From Alistipes sp. (GTDB taxonomy: Bacteria > Bacteroidota > Bacteroidia > Bacteroidales > Rikenellaceae): a stretch of 64,000 nucleotides of DNA. Shown in pieces: positions 43,568-51,903 of this stretch (position 1 is its first letter; each line of letters starts with the position of its first letter). Made by a program: the position numbers and the translations under genes. Location: NCBI GenBank assembly GCA_020026335.1, contig JAHHQO010000004.1, positions 90,775-154,774 on the forward strand, given 5' to 3'. A model generated the notes under the pieces. That model had not been told where the DNA came from. It saw only the letters and a list, made by a program, of their open reading frames with translations, and did not search any database.

Positions 43568-46057
43568 TTAGAACTTCAAATGCAGGGAGAAGTTCACTGC
43601 GAAATTGTCGATATCCTGTCCCGCGACAGGTCCTCGATGGGTCATTCTCCAGATGAAGTCCACACGGATAAGTTTCAAGATGTTCTCTATACCGAATCCC
43701 ATCTCCACATAGGGGTCATCAACCGATGACATACCGACAGGGAAGAGCAACGGGGCTTTGGTCTGGGGCAGTGCTCCGTTGTTCTCGTCACGGAGTGTTC
43801 CCCACACGCCTTTGCAGACAAATACCTCGCGGAGCTTGAGTTTCTTGATTAGGGGCAGACGACCGAGCAGGAGACCGCCGAAATTGTGCTCGAAGAAGAC
43901 CGATACCCACGTGTCGGACGCAAACTCGTAGAAGTTCATACACGAGAACGAACGAGGGTCGTAGAAATAGGTTCCGTTACCCTCATGCAACTTCAGCAGG
44001 GGGTAGGGTACACGACCGCGAATGGTACCGCCCGAGATGTAGATGTCGGACTGACCGATGGGCGGCAGTTCGGGACGATAGCGGATACCACCCTCGAAGC
44101 GGTAATACTCCGAGCCTCCCGACAGCAACTTGGGAATGCCTGCCGTGAAGTTGAACATGAAAATGGGGTATTTCGAACCCAAATAGTTTTTGTCGAAGGT
44201 CATGCGGTAGATGTTCTCGTTCTTCGACAGGCGCATACCCACGCTAAATGAAGCATCAGCCACGGAATTGACGCGCAAGCTGTCGGAACGCAACATCTGC
44301 ACATAGCGGTTGGAGTAGATACGTTGCAGCTGGAAGCCCAGCGTGTTGCTGATGCCGTGTCGCCACTCGTGCTCGTAGTTGATGTTTCCGCGGTTAATCA
44401 TCGACATACGCTGGTCACCACGCGACAACATCGAGGAGAGGATATTGCTCTCCGCCAAGGCATTCTGACCTGCACCCAACTGGAGCACATCGTGACGACC
44501 GCCAATCTCCAACTTGCGGGTGAGCCGGCGGTTGAAGGCCAACTCCACAGAACCGCCACCCTTGAACAGACCGTCACGCGTACCGTAGGCCATATATCCG
44601 TTCAGACGCACACGCTTGCTCACCGCCGTGGTGGTTCGTCCGCCCAGCTGCATACGCAAGCCCTCCAGACGGTTGAAACTCGCCAGCTTGTAGTAAGGGC
44701 CTATGCCAATGTACTTCGTGTTCCAATAGCCGCAGATGATGGTATTGATGAGGGTGTAGATATTACGATAAAGAGGCACGTCCTGTATGGAATCGACCAT
44801 GGCGTAGATGCCCTGCTCCTTGCGTGAAAGGGCATAGGGACGCACCTTGTTCCAATATTCGTTGTCCTTTTGTGTAATGTCCTCGTGCCCGAGCACCACA
44901 TTGTTGTCGGCATGGAGAATCTCATCGGGAATCTCCTCGTCGAGAACCACATCGGTGTACAACACCTCACGCGTACCGATAAAGGAGGTCAGCTTGGTGG
45001 AGTCGGCATTGGTGAGTGAGAATTCGGCTGCCACATAATCACGGTTGTGAAACCACACCGAGTCATTGACCAACCGAAATTCGTTGTCCAACCTCATGTG
45101 CTTAATCCAGTTCACATTCACTCCCTTGGGCATACGTGCCGATGCCGAAGTCAGGGCGTAGGTCGCCGAGTCAATCAGCACCTCACCGTCCAATACGGGG
45201 GTAGTCATACGCTTGGGGTGGAAACGGATTTTGTAGTTCTTGCGGCCGTCAATATCGAGACTGTCTACCAAAAAGTAGTTGTAGAATGCCTTACCACCTT
45301 CGGCCAAAGGACTGGCAAAACGGATATTGAAGATATCGATGAAGCTATCGTAGAAATTCACATCGCCGTGCATCTGTCCCGTGAACTGCGCCACGCTGAA
45401 ACTGTCCTCCACACCCGACACACGGTTGGCACGTATCACCTCGCGCGAAAATGAGGGGTTGTTGCTGTGATAGCGGTCGGCATGGGTCTCCGAAATCATC
45501 GCCGGGAGGTAGGAGTGTCCCGTCAGTGCGGAGGTATCCATGTAGTTGAAGATGAAGCCGAAGTTGCGTTGCAGACGCTTGGATTTGAAGTAGGGTTTGA
45601 TATTACTCAAATCCAACTCCATTTTGGTGTACGTGGCACAACGGTAACGGTCATACTCTCGGGGGTTGTTCTTCTTGCGGTTGCGCAGGACGCCCTCCAG
45701 CAGGGGATAGGCAGGATTGGCACCGGGGGTGATGGTCACCTCTCCGATACCAAAAGTCACGGGGTCGAGGGCGAAATCCACTTGAGAGAATGTGCCTCTT
45801 TTGACGGGCAGGGTCTTGGTGGCATAACCGACAATCGAAGCCGAGATTTGTGACACCGTGTCGCGGGTTTCAAGTGTATAGATACCGTTCTCATCGGTGG
45901 TGATGCCCACCACCGTACCGGGGAATACCACACTGGCAAACTGCAAAGGGTCACCGTTCGAGGCATCGGTGACTCTTCCCCTCACACGGGTACTTTGAGC
46001 CACGGCCTGACCGCAGAAAAATAGTAGAACAAATATCAGTGATATAATTCTTTGCAT
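43568..46057 (-). CDS. DUF5686 outer-membrane protein with carboxypeptidase-regulatory-like domain
   Basis: 829 residues from the ATG at 46057, with a signal peptide (MQRIISLIFVLLFFCGQAVAQ). Residues about 23-110 form a carboxypeptidase D regulatory-like sandwich (RVTDASNGDPLQFASVVF ... GIYTLET). The rest is the large DUF5686 region, rich in aromatic beta-strands, ending in NFAVNFSLHLKF, a terminal Phe typical of outer-membrane barrels. There is no TonB plug domain. The role is unknown; it is likely a surface or transport barrel special to Bacteroidetes. It has its own promoter box divergent from ybaK. Confidence 0.85.
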   Translation of the reverse strand: MQRIISLIFVLLFFCGQAVAQSTRVRGRVTDASNGDPLQFASVVFPGTVVGITTDENGIYTLETRDTVSQISASIVGYATKTLPVKRGTFSQVDFALDPVTFGIGEVTITPGANPAYPLLEGVLRNRKKNNPREYDRYRCATYTKMELDLSNIKPYFKSKRLQRNFGFIFNYMDTSALTGHSYLPAMISETHADRYHSNNPSFSREVIRANRVSGVEDSFSVAQFTGQMHGDVNFYDSFIDIFNIRFASPLAEGGKAFYNYFLVDSLDIDGRKNYKIRFHPKRMTTPVLDGEVLIDSATYALTSASARMPKGVNVNWIKHMRLDNEFRLVNDSVWFHNRDYVAAEFSLTNADSTKLTSFIGTREVLYTDVVLDEEIPDEILHADNNVVLGHEDITQKDNEYWNKVRPYALSRKEQGIYAMVDSIQDVPLYRNIYTLINTIICGYWNTKYIGIGPYYKLASFNRLEGLRMQLGGRTTTAVSKRVRLNGYMAYGTRDGLFKGGGSVELAFNRRLTRKLEIGGRHDVLQLGAGQNALAESNILSSMLSRGDQRMSMINRGNINYEHEWRHGISNTLGFQLQRIYSNRYVQMLRSDSLRVNSVADASFSVGMRLSKNENIYRMTFDKNYLGSKYPIFMFNFTAGIPKLLSGGSEYYRFEGGIRYRPELPPIGQSDIYISGGTIRGRVPYPLLKLHEGNGTYFYDPRSFSCMNFYEFASDTWVSVFFEHNFGGLLLGRLPLIKKLKLREVFVCKGVWGTLRDENNGALPQTKAPLLFPVGMSSVDDPYVEMGFGIENILKLIRVDFIWRMTHRGPVAGQDIDNFAVNFSLHLKF

Positions 46058-46082
46058 AGAGTTCAAATGAGAAAACACTTGA

Positions 46083-46090
46083 CAAATTTA
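46083..46090 (-). promoter_or_regulatory. Putative -7 box for the DUF5686 gene
   Basis: TAAATTTG on the minus strand, exact TAnnTTTG, 25 bases before the start codon. Confidence 0.45.
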
Positions 46091-46096
46091 ATAATT

Positions 46097-46129
46097 TTGC
46101 GTGCAATTCGCTAAAATATACTACCTTTG
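46097..46129 (+). promoter_or_regulatory. Promoter of the ybaK gene
   Basis: TTG at 46097-46099 (within TTTTG), a 22-base spacer and TACCTTTG at 46122-46129. The inferred transcription start lies just past 46130, which supports translation from 46162 and not from the earlier in-frame ATG. Confidence 0.5.
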
Positions 46130-46161
46130 TGATATTTAATGGGAAATTTCGAACAAAAATT

Positions 46162-46653
46162 ATGGCTACTAAAAAAATCGAAAAAACGAATGCCGCCAGA
46201 CTGCTCGACCGCACAAAAATAGCTTACGAGTTGATTCCCTACGAGGTCGATGAGAACAATCTGGCAGCGACACATGTGGCGGAACAGCTCTCCGAGCCCA
46301 TCGAGTGCGTGTTCAAGACCCTCGTGATGAAGGGCGACAAGAACGGTCATTTTGTATGTGTGATTCCCGGAGACCACGAAGTGAATCTGAAGGCTGCCGC
46401 CAAGATTTCGGGAAACAAAAAGGCAGACCTTATCCCCATGAAGGAGTTGTTGCCCACGACAGGGTACATTCGTGGCGGATGCACACCCATCGGTATGAAG
46501 AAACAATTCCCGACGTTTATCCACGAGACGGCTTTGGAACATGAATTCATATACATCAGTGCCGGTGTAAGAGGTTTACAACTAAGACTCTCTCCCAAAG
46601 ACCTTGCCACATTTGTGGGGGCTACGTTTGCCGACCTTAGCCACAAGATGTAA
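46162..46653 (+). CDS. ybaK: Cys-tRNA(Pro)/Cys-tRNA(Cys) deacylase YbaK-like
   Basis: 163 residues from the ATG at 46162 (MATKKIEKTNAARLLDRTKIAYE). It has the YbaK/EbsC motifs: YEVDENNLAATHVAEQL, VFKTLVMKGDKNGHFVCVIPGD with the substrate lysine, AAAKISGNKKADLIPMKELLPTTGYIRGGCTPIGMKK, and GLQLRLSPKDLA. It hydrolyses misacylated Cys-tRNA(Pro). Single-gene unit. Confidence 0.93.
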   Translation: MATKKIEKTNAARLLDRTKIAYELIPYEVDENNLAATHVAEQLSEPIECVFKTLVMKGDKNGHFVCVIPGDHEVNLKAAAKISGNKKADLIPMKELLPTTGYIRGGCTPIGMKKQFPTFIHETALEHEFIYISAGVRGLQLRLSPKDLATFVGATFADLSHKM

Positions 46654-46675
46654 ACTCCACCGCTCGCAAAAAGAC

Positions 46676-46712
46676 AATACCCGAAAGCAAACACTGCCTT
46701 CGGGTATTTTTT
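46676..46712 (+). terminator. Terminator of ybaK
   Basis: A 10-bp perfect stem (AATACCCGAA with TTCGGGTATT), 13-base loop, then a T run. Confidence 0.8.
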
Positions 46713-46724
46713 ACTGTCCCACCA

Positions 46725-46760
46725 TAAAAAAGCAGACCCGATGGTTGTCGGGTCTGCTTT
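46725..46760 (-). terminator. Terminator of the MATE gene
   Basis: A perfect 13-bp stem (AAAGCAGACCCGA with TCGGGTCTGCTTT), six-base loop; on the minus strand the stem is followed by a T run. Confidence 0.8.
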
Positions 46761-46780
46761 GTGTTTTACGAGGAAATCAC

Positions 46781-48106
46781 CTATTGTCGGGCGATAATTT
46801 TGTTGTAGATATCCGTCAGACGGTGGGTCATCAGATATTGCAGAATACCGCGAATCACCATCAGCAGGGTGAAGGCCATCCACAGGGCGTTGTTGCCGAT
46901 GAAGGGGGAGCCGATGTAGTAGATGGCAAAGTAGGCGAGGGTAGCGAAGAACATCGAGTTGCGCATGATTTGCGTCTCGGTGGCTCCCACCATGATACCG
47001 TCCATGATGAAGGGTGCCACGCTGGCAATCGGAATGATAATCACCCAACCGATATACTGACTCGCCAGCTCGATGAGTGTGGCAGCGTCCTTATTCGAGT
47101 CGCTGATGAAGATACCCAACAAGTCTTTCCAGAAACCGATGTACACACATACAAATCCTATGGAGAGCACCACGCCCCACAACAGACACTCCTTGATACA
47201 CTTCTTCAGTGCTATATGGTCTCTCGCTCCGACGAAACGTCCCGTTAGTGCCTCGGCGGCATAAGCAAATCCGTCATTCATGTAGGAGAAGAGGGTGAAG
47301 AGCTGCAAGAGCAGGGTATTGACCGCCAGCAGGGCAGGATTATCCATGCGTGACGATGCCGCCGTGAAGAAGGTGTAGACCATCACGATGCAGAGCGTAC
47401 GCAGAATGATGTCTCGGTTGATGACAAAGAACTTCTTGAGAGGCTTAATATCCAAAATCTCCGACCAGGGCACGGGCTTGAGGAACTTGCGGTACTTGCG
47501 CCACAAGAGAATCGATGCCAGCAAAACACCCGACCACTGGGCAATCACCGAACCATAGGCGATGCCGACAATACCCAAATCAAATTGAAAAGCCAAAAGC
47601 GCACTGCTGGCCATATGGATAAGATTGACGCAGATGGCGGTAATCATGGGGGTAATGGCGTCCTGCATACCCGTGAACCAGCCGTTGAAGCCGAAGAGCA
47701 GGATACCTGCCGGGACAGCCCAAATACGGGCATAGAAATAGTCTCTTGCCATCGGGCCGCCATTCATCGCCCACAGGCTCAACTCGCCCAAGGGGTACTG
47801 CAACAACACGAGGATAAGACCCATCAACACGGCAACACTCAGGGCGCGCGCCAGCATGTTGGTACATTCGTTCCAGTCGCCCGCACCAAAGGCCTGCGCC
47901 GTCAGTCCGCTTGTACCCATTCTCACGAATGAGCAATTCCAATAGATGAAGTTAAATATCGATACTCCGATGGCCAAAGCTCCGATGGTGGCCGTGGAGT
48001 CATCACCCCAGTGACCGGCGATGGCTGTCGAGACGATACCCATGAGGGGCACCGTGATGTTGGAGATGATGTTGGGAAGCGCAATGCGCATTATTTCTTT
48101 AGTCAT
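46781..48106 (-). CDS. MATE family efflux transporter
   Basis: 441 residues from the ATG at 48106 (MTKEIMRIALPNIISNITVPLMG); two earlier in-frame starts lie on or beside the promoter box. About twelve membrane segments in two halves, with the typical GALAIGVSIFNFIYWNCSFVRMGTSGLTAQAFGAGD segment in the first half (residues 45-80) and FVGARDHIALKKC in the second. It exports organic cations or drugs, or a metabolite, with Na+ or H+. The leader appears extremely short. Confidence 0.9.
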   Translation of the reverse strand: MTKEIMRIALPNIISNITVPLMGIVSTAIAGHWGDDSTATIGALAIGVSIFNFIYWNCSFVRMGTSGLTAQAFGAGDWNECTNMLARALSVAVLMGLILVLLQYPLGELSLWAMNGGPMARDYFYARIWAVPAGILLFGFNGWFTGMQDAITPMITAICVNLIHMASSALLAFQFDLGIVGIAYGSVIAQWSGVLLASILLWRKYRKFLKPVPWSEILDIKPLKKFFVINRDIILRTLCIVMVYTFFTAASSRMDNPALLAVNTLLLQLFTLFSYMNDGFAYAAEALTGRFVGARDHIALKKCIKECLLWGVVLSIGFVCVYIGFWKDLLGIFISDSNKDAATLIELASQYIGWVIIIPIASVAPFIMDGIMVGATETQIMRNSMFFATLAYFAIYYIGSPFIGNNALWMAFTLLMVIRGILQYLMTHRLTDIYNKIIARQ

Positions 48107-48117
48107 ATTCATGGATG

Positions 48118-48125
48118 CAAAGATA
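48118..48125 (-). promoter_or_regulatory. Putative -7 box for the MATE gene
   Basis: TATCTTTG on the minus strand, exact match, only 12 bases before the chosen start codon, implying a leader of less than ten bases. A TTG (48149-48151 on the minus strand) is 23 bases upstream. Confidence 0.45.
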
Positions 48126-48170
48126 AGAAATTTCGGAGATGAAAAATTCAAATTTTTTGCCAAAAAGTTG

Positions 48171-48201
48171 TTGTTGCGTTCTGCATTTTTTACTATTTTT
48201 G
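48171..48201 (+). promoter_or_regulatory. Promoter of the DUF4476 lipoprotein gene
   Basis: TTG at 48171-48173, exactly 20 bases, then TATTTTTG at 48194-48201, a full Bacteroidetes-type promoter with a leader of about 63 bases. Confidence 0.6.
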
Positions 48202-48267
48202 TTGCAATGAACCCCTGAGGTTTATCGCCGAGCGATACGTTTGTGTTGAACCTTAAAACGTAAAATT

Positions 48268-49233
48268 ATGTTGAAAAGTATATCTGTCATCACGATGTCT
48301 CTGCTGGTCTTCGGCTCCACTTCGTGCGGTGTCGTCCACCTCGCCGAATCGCCACAAGACAAAATCCATGCACTGAAAAGGGGCATGACCACCACCGAAG
48401 TGGCTGAACTGATGGGTAAACCCGACTTCAAACGATTTGACCCTGACACCGAGCAGTGGAAATATCGACAAGCCTACCATTACGAAAATCAGCCCGTGAA
48501 GCTGACCGTCATTTTTGTCGATGACAAAGTCGTGGCCATCGACACCGATACCGTCACGGAGTCCCGCAAGCCCATCATCGCCATTTGTCCGCCCGCACCG
48601 CATCAGCCCGACAGCGGCTACCGCAACGAGGAGCGTTTCGACCGTTTTTACGATGCCTTGCAAAAGGAGGACTTTTCCGACGAGCGTATGCAAAGAGTCA
48701 GGGAGGAAGCCCCCTACCTGCACCTCACATGCCGTCAGTGCGTGAAGCTCATACAACTGTTCGACTGGGAAGACGAGCGAATCCGATGCCTTAAGGAGGT
48801 AGCCCCCAACATCACGGACTACCACAACGGCGACCTTATCGAGGAACTGTTCTTAGCCTCATTCGACAACAGCCGCCGCAAGGTGCACAAAATCATTGTC
48901 AATGCCGCAAGGGCTTCGAAGTATGTGCAGATTATGAACGATACCGACTTTGAACGCTTCATGGCAGCCTTCAAGCGCAAAAAATTCGACAGCGAACGAC
49001 TGCTCCTGCTGAAGGACAAGGAGCACACCGCCTTTTTCACCAGTGCACAGTGCGCCCATATTCTTCGCCAATACAATTTCGACAGCGAGAAATTGGAGGT
49101 GCTGAAAGTTCTCGCCCCCATGATTGGCAACTTCAGAAACGATGATTTGATAGTCGATTGCTTCGAGTTTACGGGCAACAAACAGGAGGTGCGTTGTATT
49201 CTCAACAAATATCACCCTGCCTACGCACGATAA
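48268..49233 (+). CDS. Lipoprotein with BamE/SmpA-like domain and two DUF4476 repeats
   Basis: A 321-residue protein with a lipoprotein signal (LLVFGSTSCG, Cys20). Residues 35-95 look like a BamE/SmpA fold (RGMTTTEVAELMGKPDF ... VIFVDDKVVAID). Two DUF4476-like modules follow: about 120-220 (FDRFYDALQKEDFSDERM ... HNGDLIEEL) and about 225-315 (FERFMAAFKRKKFDSERL ... RNDDLIVDC), clear tandem copies with the shared pattern of F-x-x-F, D/S-x-E-R, CxxxI/L, L/F and NDDL. Such proteins sit in the envelope; the function is unknown. Confidence 0.75.
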   Translation: MLKSISVITMSLLVFGSTSCGVVHLAESPQDKIHALKRGMTTTEVAELMGKPDFKRFDPDTEQWKYRQAYHYENQPVKLTVIFVDDKVVAIDTDTVTESRKPIIAICPPAPHQPDSGYRNEERFDRFYDALQKEDFSDERMQRVREEAPYLHLTCRQCVKLIQLFDWEDERIRCLKEVAPNITDYHNGDLIEELFLASFDNSRRKVHKIIVNAARASKYVQIMNDTDFERFMAAFKRKKFDSERLLLLKDKEHTAFFTSAQCAHILRQYNFDSEKLEVLKVLAPMIGNFRNDDLIVDCFEFTGNKQEVRCILNKYHPAYAR

Positions 49234-49256
49234 TCCTTTCAGAAGAAGACTTACGA

Positions 49257-49301
49257 GCGGATAACCGCCCCCGAAACAGGGTGGTTGTCCGCTTTTCTTT
49301 T
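49257..49301 (+). terminator. Terminator of the DUF4476 lipoprotein gene
   Basis: A 14-bp stem with two G-T pairs (GCGGATAACCGCCC with GGGTGGTTGTCCGC), 8-base loop, then TTTTCTTTTT. Confidence 0.85.
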
Positions 49302-49530
49302 TAGGGTATGACATGCCACTATGGCACGAGCTTCTCCGCTCTTGATTTTTATTATTTTAGAAACAGAGGAGGGTGATGTGTAGATTTGACGATACAACAG
49401 GGCTGTGCATTGAAGAATTTTAACCGTTGGTTGCCACTTCTGTTTCAGAGGGATAGGGGCTTTAGATTCTCGCCGCGTTAATTTTACGTTATTTGTTTTC
49501 GCGCTGCATCGGATTCCGTTTTTTTCTTTC
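49302..49530. other. Non-coding interval before the pseudouridine synthase gene
   Basis: No gene-like frame. A short TGCC-actat-GGCA hairpin lies at about 49315. Nothing else is recognised; the stretch ends at the rluB promoter box. Confidence 0.4.
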
Positions 49531-49538
49531 TATCTTTG
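49531..49538 (+). promoter_or_regulatory. Putative -7 box for the pseudouridine synthase gene
   Basis: TATCTTTG, exact -7 match, 23 bases before the start codon. No clear -33. Confidence 0.5.
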
Positions 49539-49561
49539 CGCCGTCAAATAAACAAGTAATT

Positions 49562-50917
49562 ATGAAGGATTTTAAAAACGACTCGACATCGGTACTTTCG
49601 CGCTTCGGCCGCGACAGACGTCAGCGTACCGAGTCAGCTACGGCGGAGCGTGTCGAGCGTCGCCCGCGTTCGCAGCGTGATGCTGCTGACTCCGAGCAAC
49701 CGTCAAGAGGTTTCAAGAGAGCATCATACAACCCCAATTTCACCCGTGACAACCGTCCCGTATCCGAGGAGCGCAACTCGCGCAAGGAGTACGGTGGCAG
49801 ACAGCGTTACGGTTCGAAGCCCTCGTATGGCGAGAACCGCTCGTCACGTTATTCGACCTACGCCGAGGAGGATCGCAAATCGGAGGCAAGAGGTTTCGAG
49901 CGCAGAGAGCGCAACTTCGAGGATAGAGGATTCGAGGGTGGCCGCGACCGCAAGTTCGGTGACAGAAAATTCGGCGACAAGAAATTCTCCGATCGCAAGC
50001 CGGGTGATCGTAAATTTGGAGACCGCAAGTTCAACGACGAGAAGTCGGGTGAGCGCAAATTCGGTGACAGAAAGTTTGGCGACCGTAAATTCTCGGATCG
50101 CAAGGGTGGTTACGGTGACCGCAAGTTCTCCGACAAGCCCTCGTTCCGCAAGAGAGACGACAAGCCTGCATCATATCCCAAGTATGACCCTGCAAAGCAG
50201 ACCGGCGAGATGCGTCTGAACCGCTTCCTCGCACAGTCGGGTATCTGCTCGCGCCGTGAGGCCGATGACTACATCACCGCAGGTCTGGTGACCGTCAACG
50301 GTAAGATTATCACCGAGCTGGGTACCAAGGTAATGCCCAACGATGAGGTGAAGTTCAACGACAGCCGCGTACAGGGCGAGAAGAAGGTTTATCTGGTGCT
50401 CAACAAGCCCAAAGGCTTCGTTACCTCGGCAGATGACCCCCATGCCGACAAGACCGTGATGGATTTGGTGAAGGGTGCTTGCGCAGAGCGTATCTATCCC
50501 GTAGGCCGTCTCGATAAGAACAGTTTGGGTCTGTTGCTTTTCACCAACGATGGTGATTTGACCAAGCAGCTCACACACCCCTCGTTCAAGAAGAAGAAGA
50601 TTTATCAGGTGGCTTTGGACAAGCCTCTGACCCGTGCAGATATGGACCGCATCGCAGAGGGTATCACCCTCGAGGATGGTGAGATTTATGCCGATGAAAT
50701 TGCTTATGTAAAGGACAACAAGCAGGAGGTAGGCATCGAGATTCACTCGGGTCGCAACCGTATCGTGCGCCGTATTTTCGAGTTCCTCGGTTACACCGTG
50801 ACCAAGCTCGACCGTGTATATTACGCAGGTCTTACCAAGAAGAACCTCAAGCGTGGTGCATGGCGTTTCCTCTCGAAGGAGGAGGTAGAGCGACTCAAAT
50901 CGGGTCAGTACGAATAA
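49562..50917 (+). CDS. RluB/RsuA-family rRNA pseudouridine synthase with long repeat-rich N-terminus
   Basis: 451 residues from the ATG at 49562. Residues 1-215 are charged, Arg/Lys/Asp/Gly-rich and disordered-looking; residues 129-192 are about twelve copies of a pentapeptide near F-G-D-R-K. The S4 RNA-binding domain is at about 222-270 (MRLNRFLAQSGICSRREADDYITAGLVTVNG) and the catalytic domain at 280-450, with the active-site Asp in YPVGRLDKNSLGLLL and the GRNRIVRRIFEFLGY motif. It isomerises uridine in 23S or 16S rRNA. The charged tail probably gives extra RNA binding. Followed by a terminator. Confidence 0.93.
   Translation: MKDFKNDSTSVLSRFGRDRRQRTESATAERVERRPRSQRDAADSEQPSRGFKRASYNPNFTRDNRPVSEERNSRKEYGGRQRYGSKPSYGENRSSRYSTYAEEDRKSEARGFERRERNFEDRGFEGGRDRKFGDRKFGDKKFSDRKPGDRKFGDRKFNDEKSGERKFGDRKFGDRKFSDRKGGYGDRKFSDKPSFRKRDDKPASYPKYDPAKQTGEMRLNRFLAQSGICSRREADDYITAGLVTVNGKIITELGTKVMPNDEVKFNDSRVQGEKKVYLVLNKPKGFVTSADDPHADKTVMDLVKGACAERIYPVGRLDKNSLGLLLFTNDGDLTKQLTHPSFKKKKIYQVALDKPLTRADMDRIAEGITLEDGEIYADEIAYVKDNKQEVGIEIHSGRNRIVRRIFEFLGYTVTKLDRVYYAGLTKKNLKRGAWRFLSKEEVERLKSGQYE
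49946..50137 (+). repeat. Degenerate 15-bp tandem repeat coding for pentapeptides
   Basis: About twelve units whose translation is close to F-G-D-R-K (variants F-S-D-R-K, P-G-D-R-K, F-N-D-E-K, S-G-E-R-K). Third codon positions vary between units, so the protein pattern is held while the DNA has drifted. Confidence 0.85.
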
Positions 50918-50939
50918 CCATCATTCGACAACCTATAAG

Positions 50940-50970
50940 AAAGACGACTCATTGCGGGTCGTCTTTTTTT
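50940..50970 (+). terminator. Terminator of the pseudouridine synthase gene
   Basis: An 8-bp stem (AAGACGAC with GTCGTCTT), 9-base loop, followed by T6-7. Confidence 0.75.
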
Positions 50971-51051
50971 GTGCAGTTATTAGAGGCCGAGCGAAAGGGT
51001 AGTCCTCTGTGGAAACAAGACTCTGCCAAGCCACTCACCCTAAAAGGCATA

Positions 51052-51088
51052 AAAAAGGAGTGCAACCGGATAAGGTTACACTCCTTTT
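51052..51088 (-). terminator. Terminator of truA
   Basis: A 15-bp stem with one mismatch (AAAAGGAGTG-AACC with GGTT-CACTCCTTTT), six-base loop; on the minus strand the stem ends in a T run. Confidence 0.8.
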
Positions 51089-51106
51089 ATCGTATTGACA
51101 TACTGA

Positions 51107-51868
51107 TTATTTCATGCTTCTTTGGAACATCTCCTCGGGATAGAGCACATCGCTCAAGAAAAGTCCTTGTGCAGGTGCTCCGGCACTCGATTTCGACAAA
51201 TCGAGACTGCGGACAATCTCCCGAAACTCCTCCACCGAGTAGCGACCTCGTCCCACATCGACCAGCGTTCCGACAATGGAACGGACCATGTTTCTCAAGA
51301 AGCGGTCGGCACGGATGGTGAAACAGAGAACTCCGTCATCGTTACGTTCCCATTGCGCTTTCATTACATGACAGATATTGGTCTTGTTGTTGGAGTTGAG
51401 TTTGGCAAACGAAGTGAAATCCTCCCAGTGAAGCAGGAAATCGGCGGCTTTGTTCATCTTCTCAATGTCCAGCGGTACATAGTATTGCCATGTGGAGTGT
51501 CGGGTAAACGGATTTTTGCGTGGCTCGATGTAGTAGCGGTACTCTCTTTCGCGAGCACCATATCGGGCGTGTGCCTCCTCCGACACCTCGCGGATACTGC
51601 CTACGGCAATATCGCCCGGCAACATGAAATTGACTTTATATACTATCTGCGAAGGGTTCGAAATCTCGCGGCGGGTGTCGAAGTGTGCCACATAGTAGGA
51701 GGCATTCACCCCCGTGTCGGTGCGACCTGCTCCCGTCACCAAAATCTCGTCCTGCAACAATGTCGAAAGTGCCTGCTCCAAGGTCTGTTGCACGGTCGGC
51801 ATCGAGGGTTGTCGTTGCCAGCCGCAGTAGGCACCTCCGTTGTAACTCAGTTCTATGAAATAACGCAT
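51107..51868 (-). CDS. truA: tRNA pseudouridine(38-40) synthase
   Basis: A 253-residue TruA: RYFIELSYNGGAYCGWQRQP at the start, active-site GAGRTDTGVNA (Asp52) and a C-terminal FLRNMVRSIVGTLVDVGRG. It modifies uridines 38-40 in tRNA anticodon arms. It lies downstream of aspA with a small hairpin between. Confidence 0.95.
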   Translation of the reverse strand: MRYFIELSYNGGAYCGWQRQPSMPTVQQTLEQALSTLLQDEILVTGAGRTDTGVNASYYVAHFDTRREISNPSQIVYKVNFMLPGDIAVGSIREVSEEAHARYGAREREYRYYIEPRKNPFTRHSTWQYYVPLDIEKMNKAADFLLHWEDFTSFAKLNSNNKTNICHVMKAQWERNDDGVLCFTIRADRFLRNMVRSIVGTLVDVGRGRYSVEEFREIVRSLDLSKSSAGAPAQGLFLSDVLYPEEMFQRSMK

Positions 51869-51873
51869 TCGTC

Positions 51874-51893
51874 AAAAATACCCCGAAGGGTAG
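51874..51893 (-). terminator. Small terminator between aspA and truA
   Basis: On the minus strand TACCC, tetraloop TTCG, GGGTA, then TTTTTG. Short, but followed by a T run; it may only partly stop transcription from aspA into truA. Confidence 0.5.
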
Positions 51894-51903
51894 GAGAAAA
51901 TTC

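Noticed and set aside
49946..50137. Regular short repeats considered as a CRISPR or VNTR array
   Set aside because: The repeats are in-frame codons of the pseudouridine synthase with 15-bp period and no spacers.
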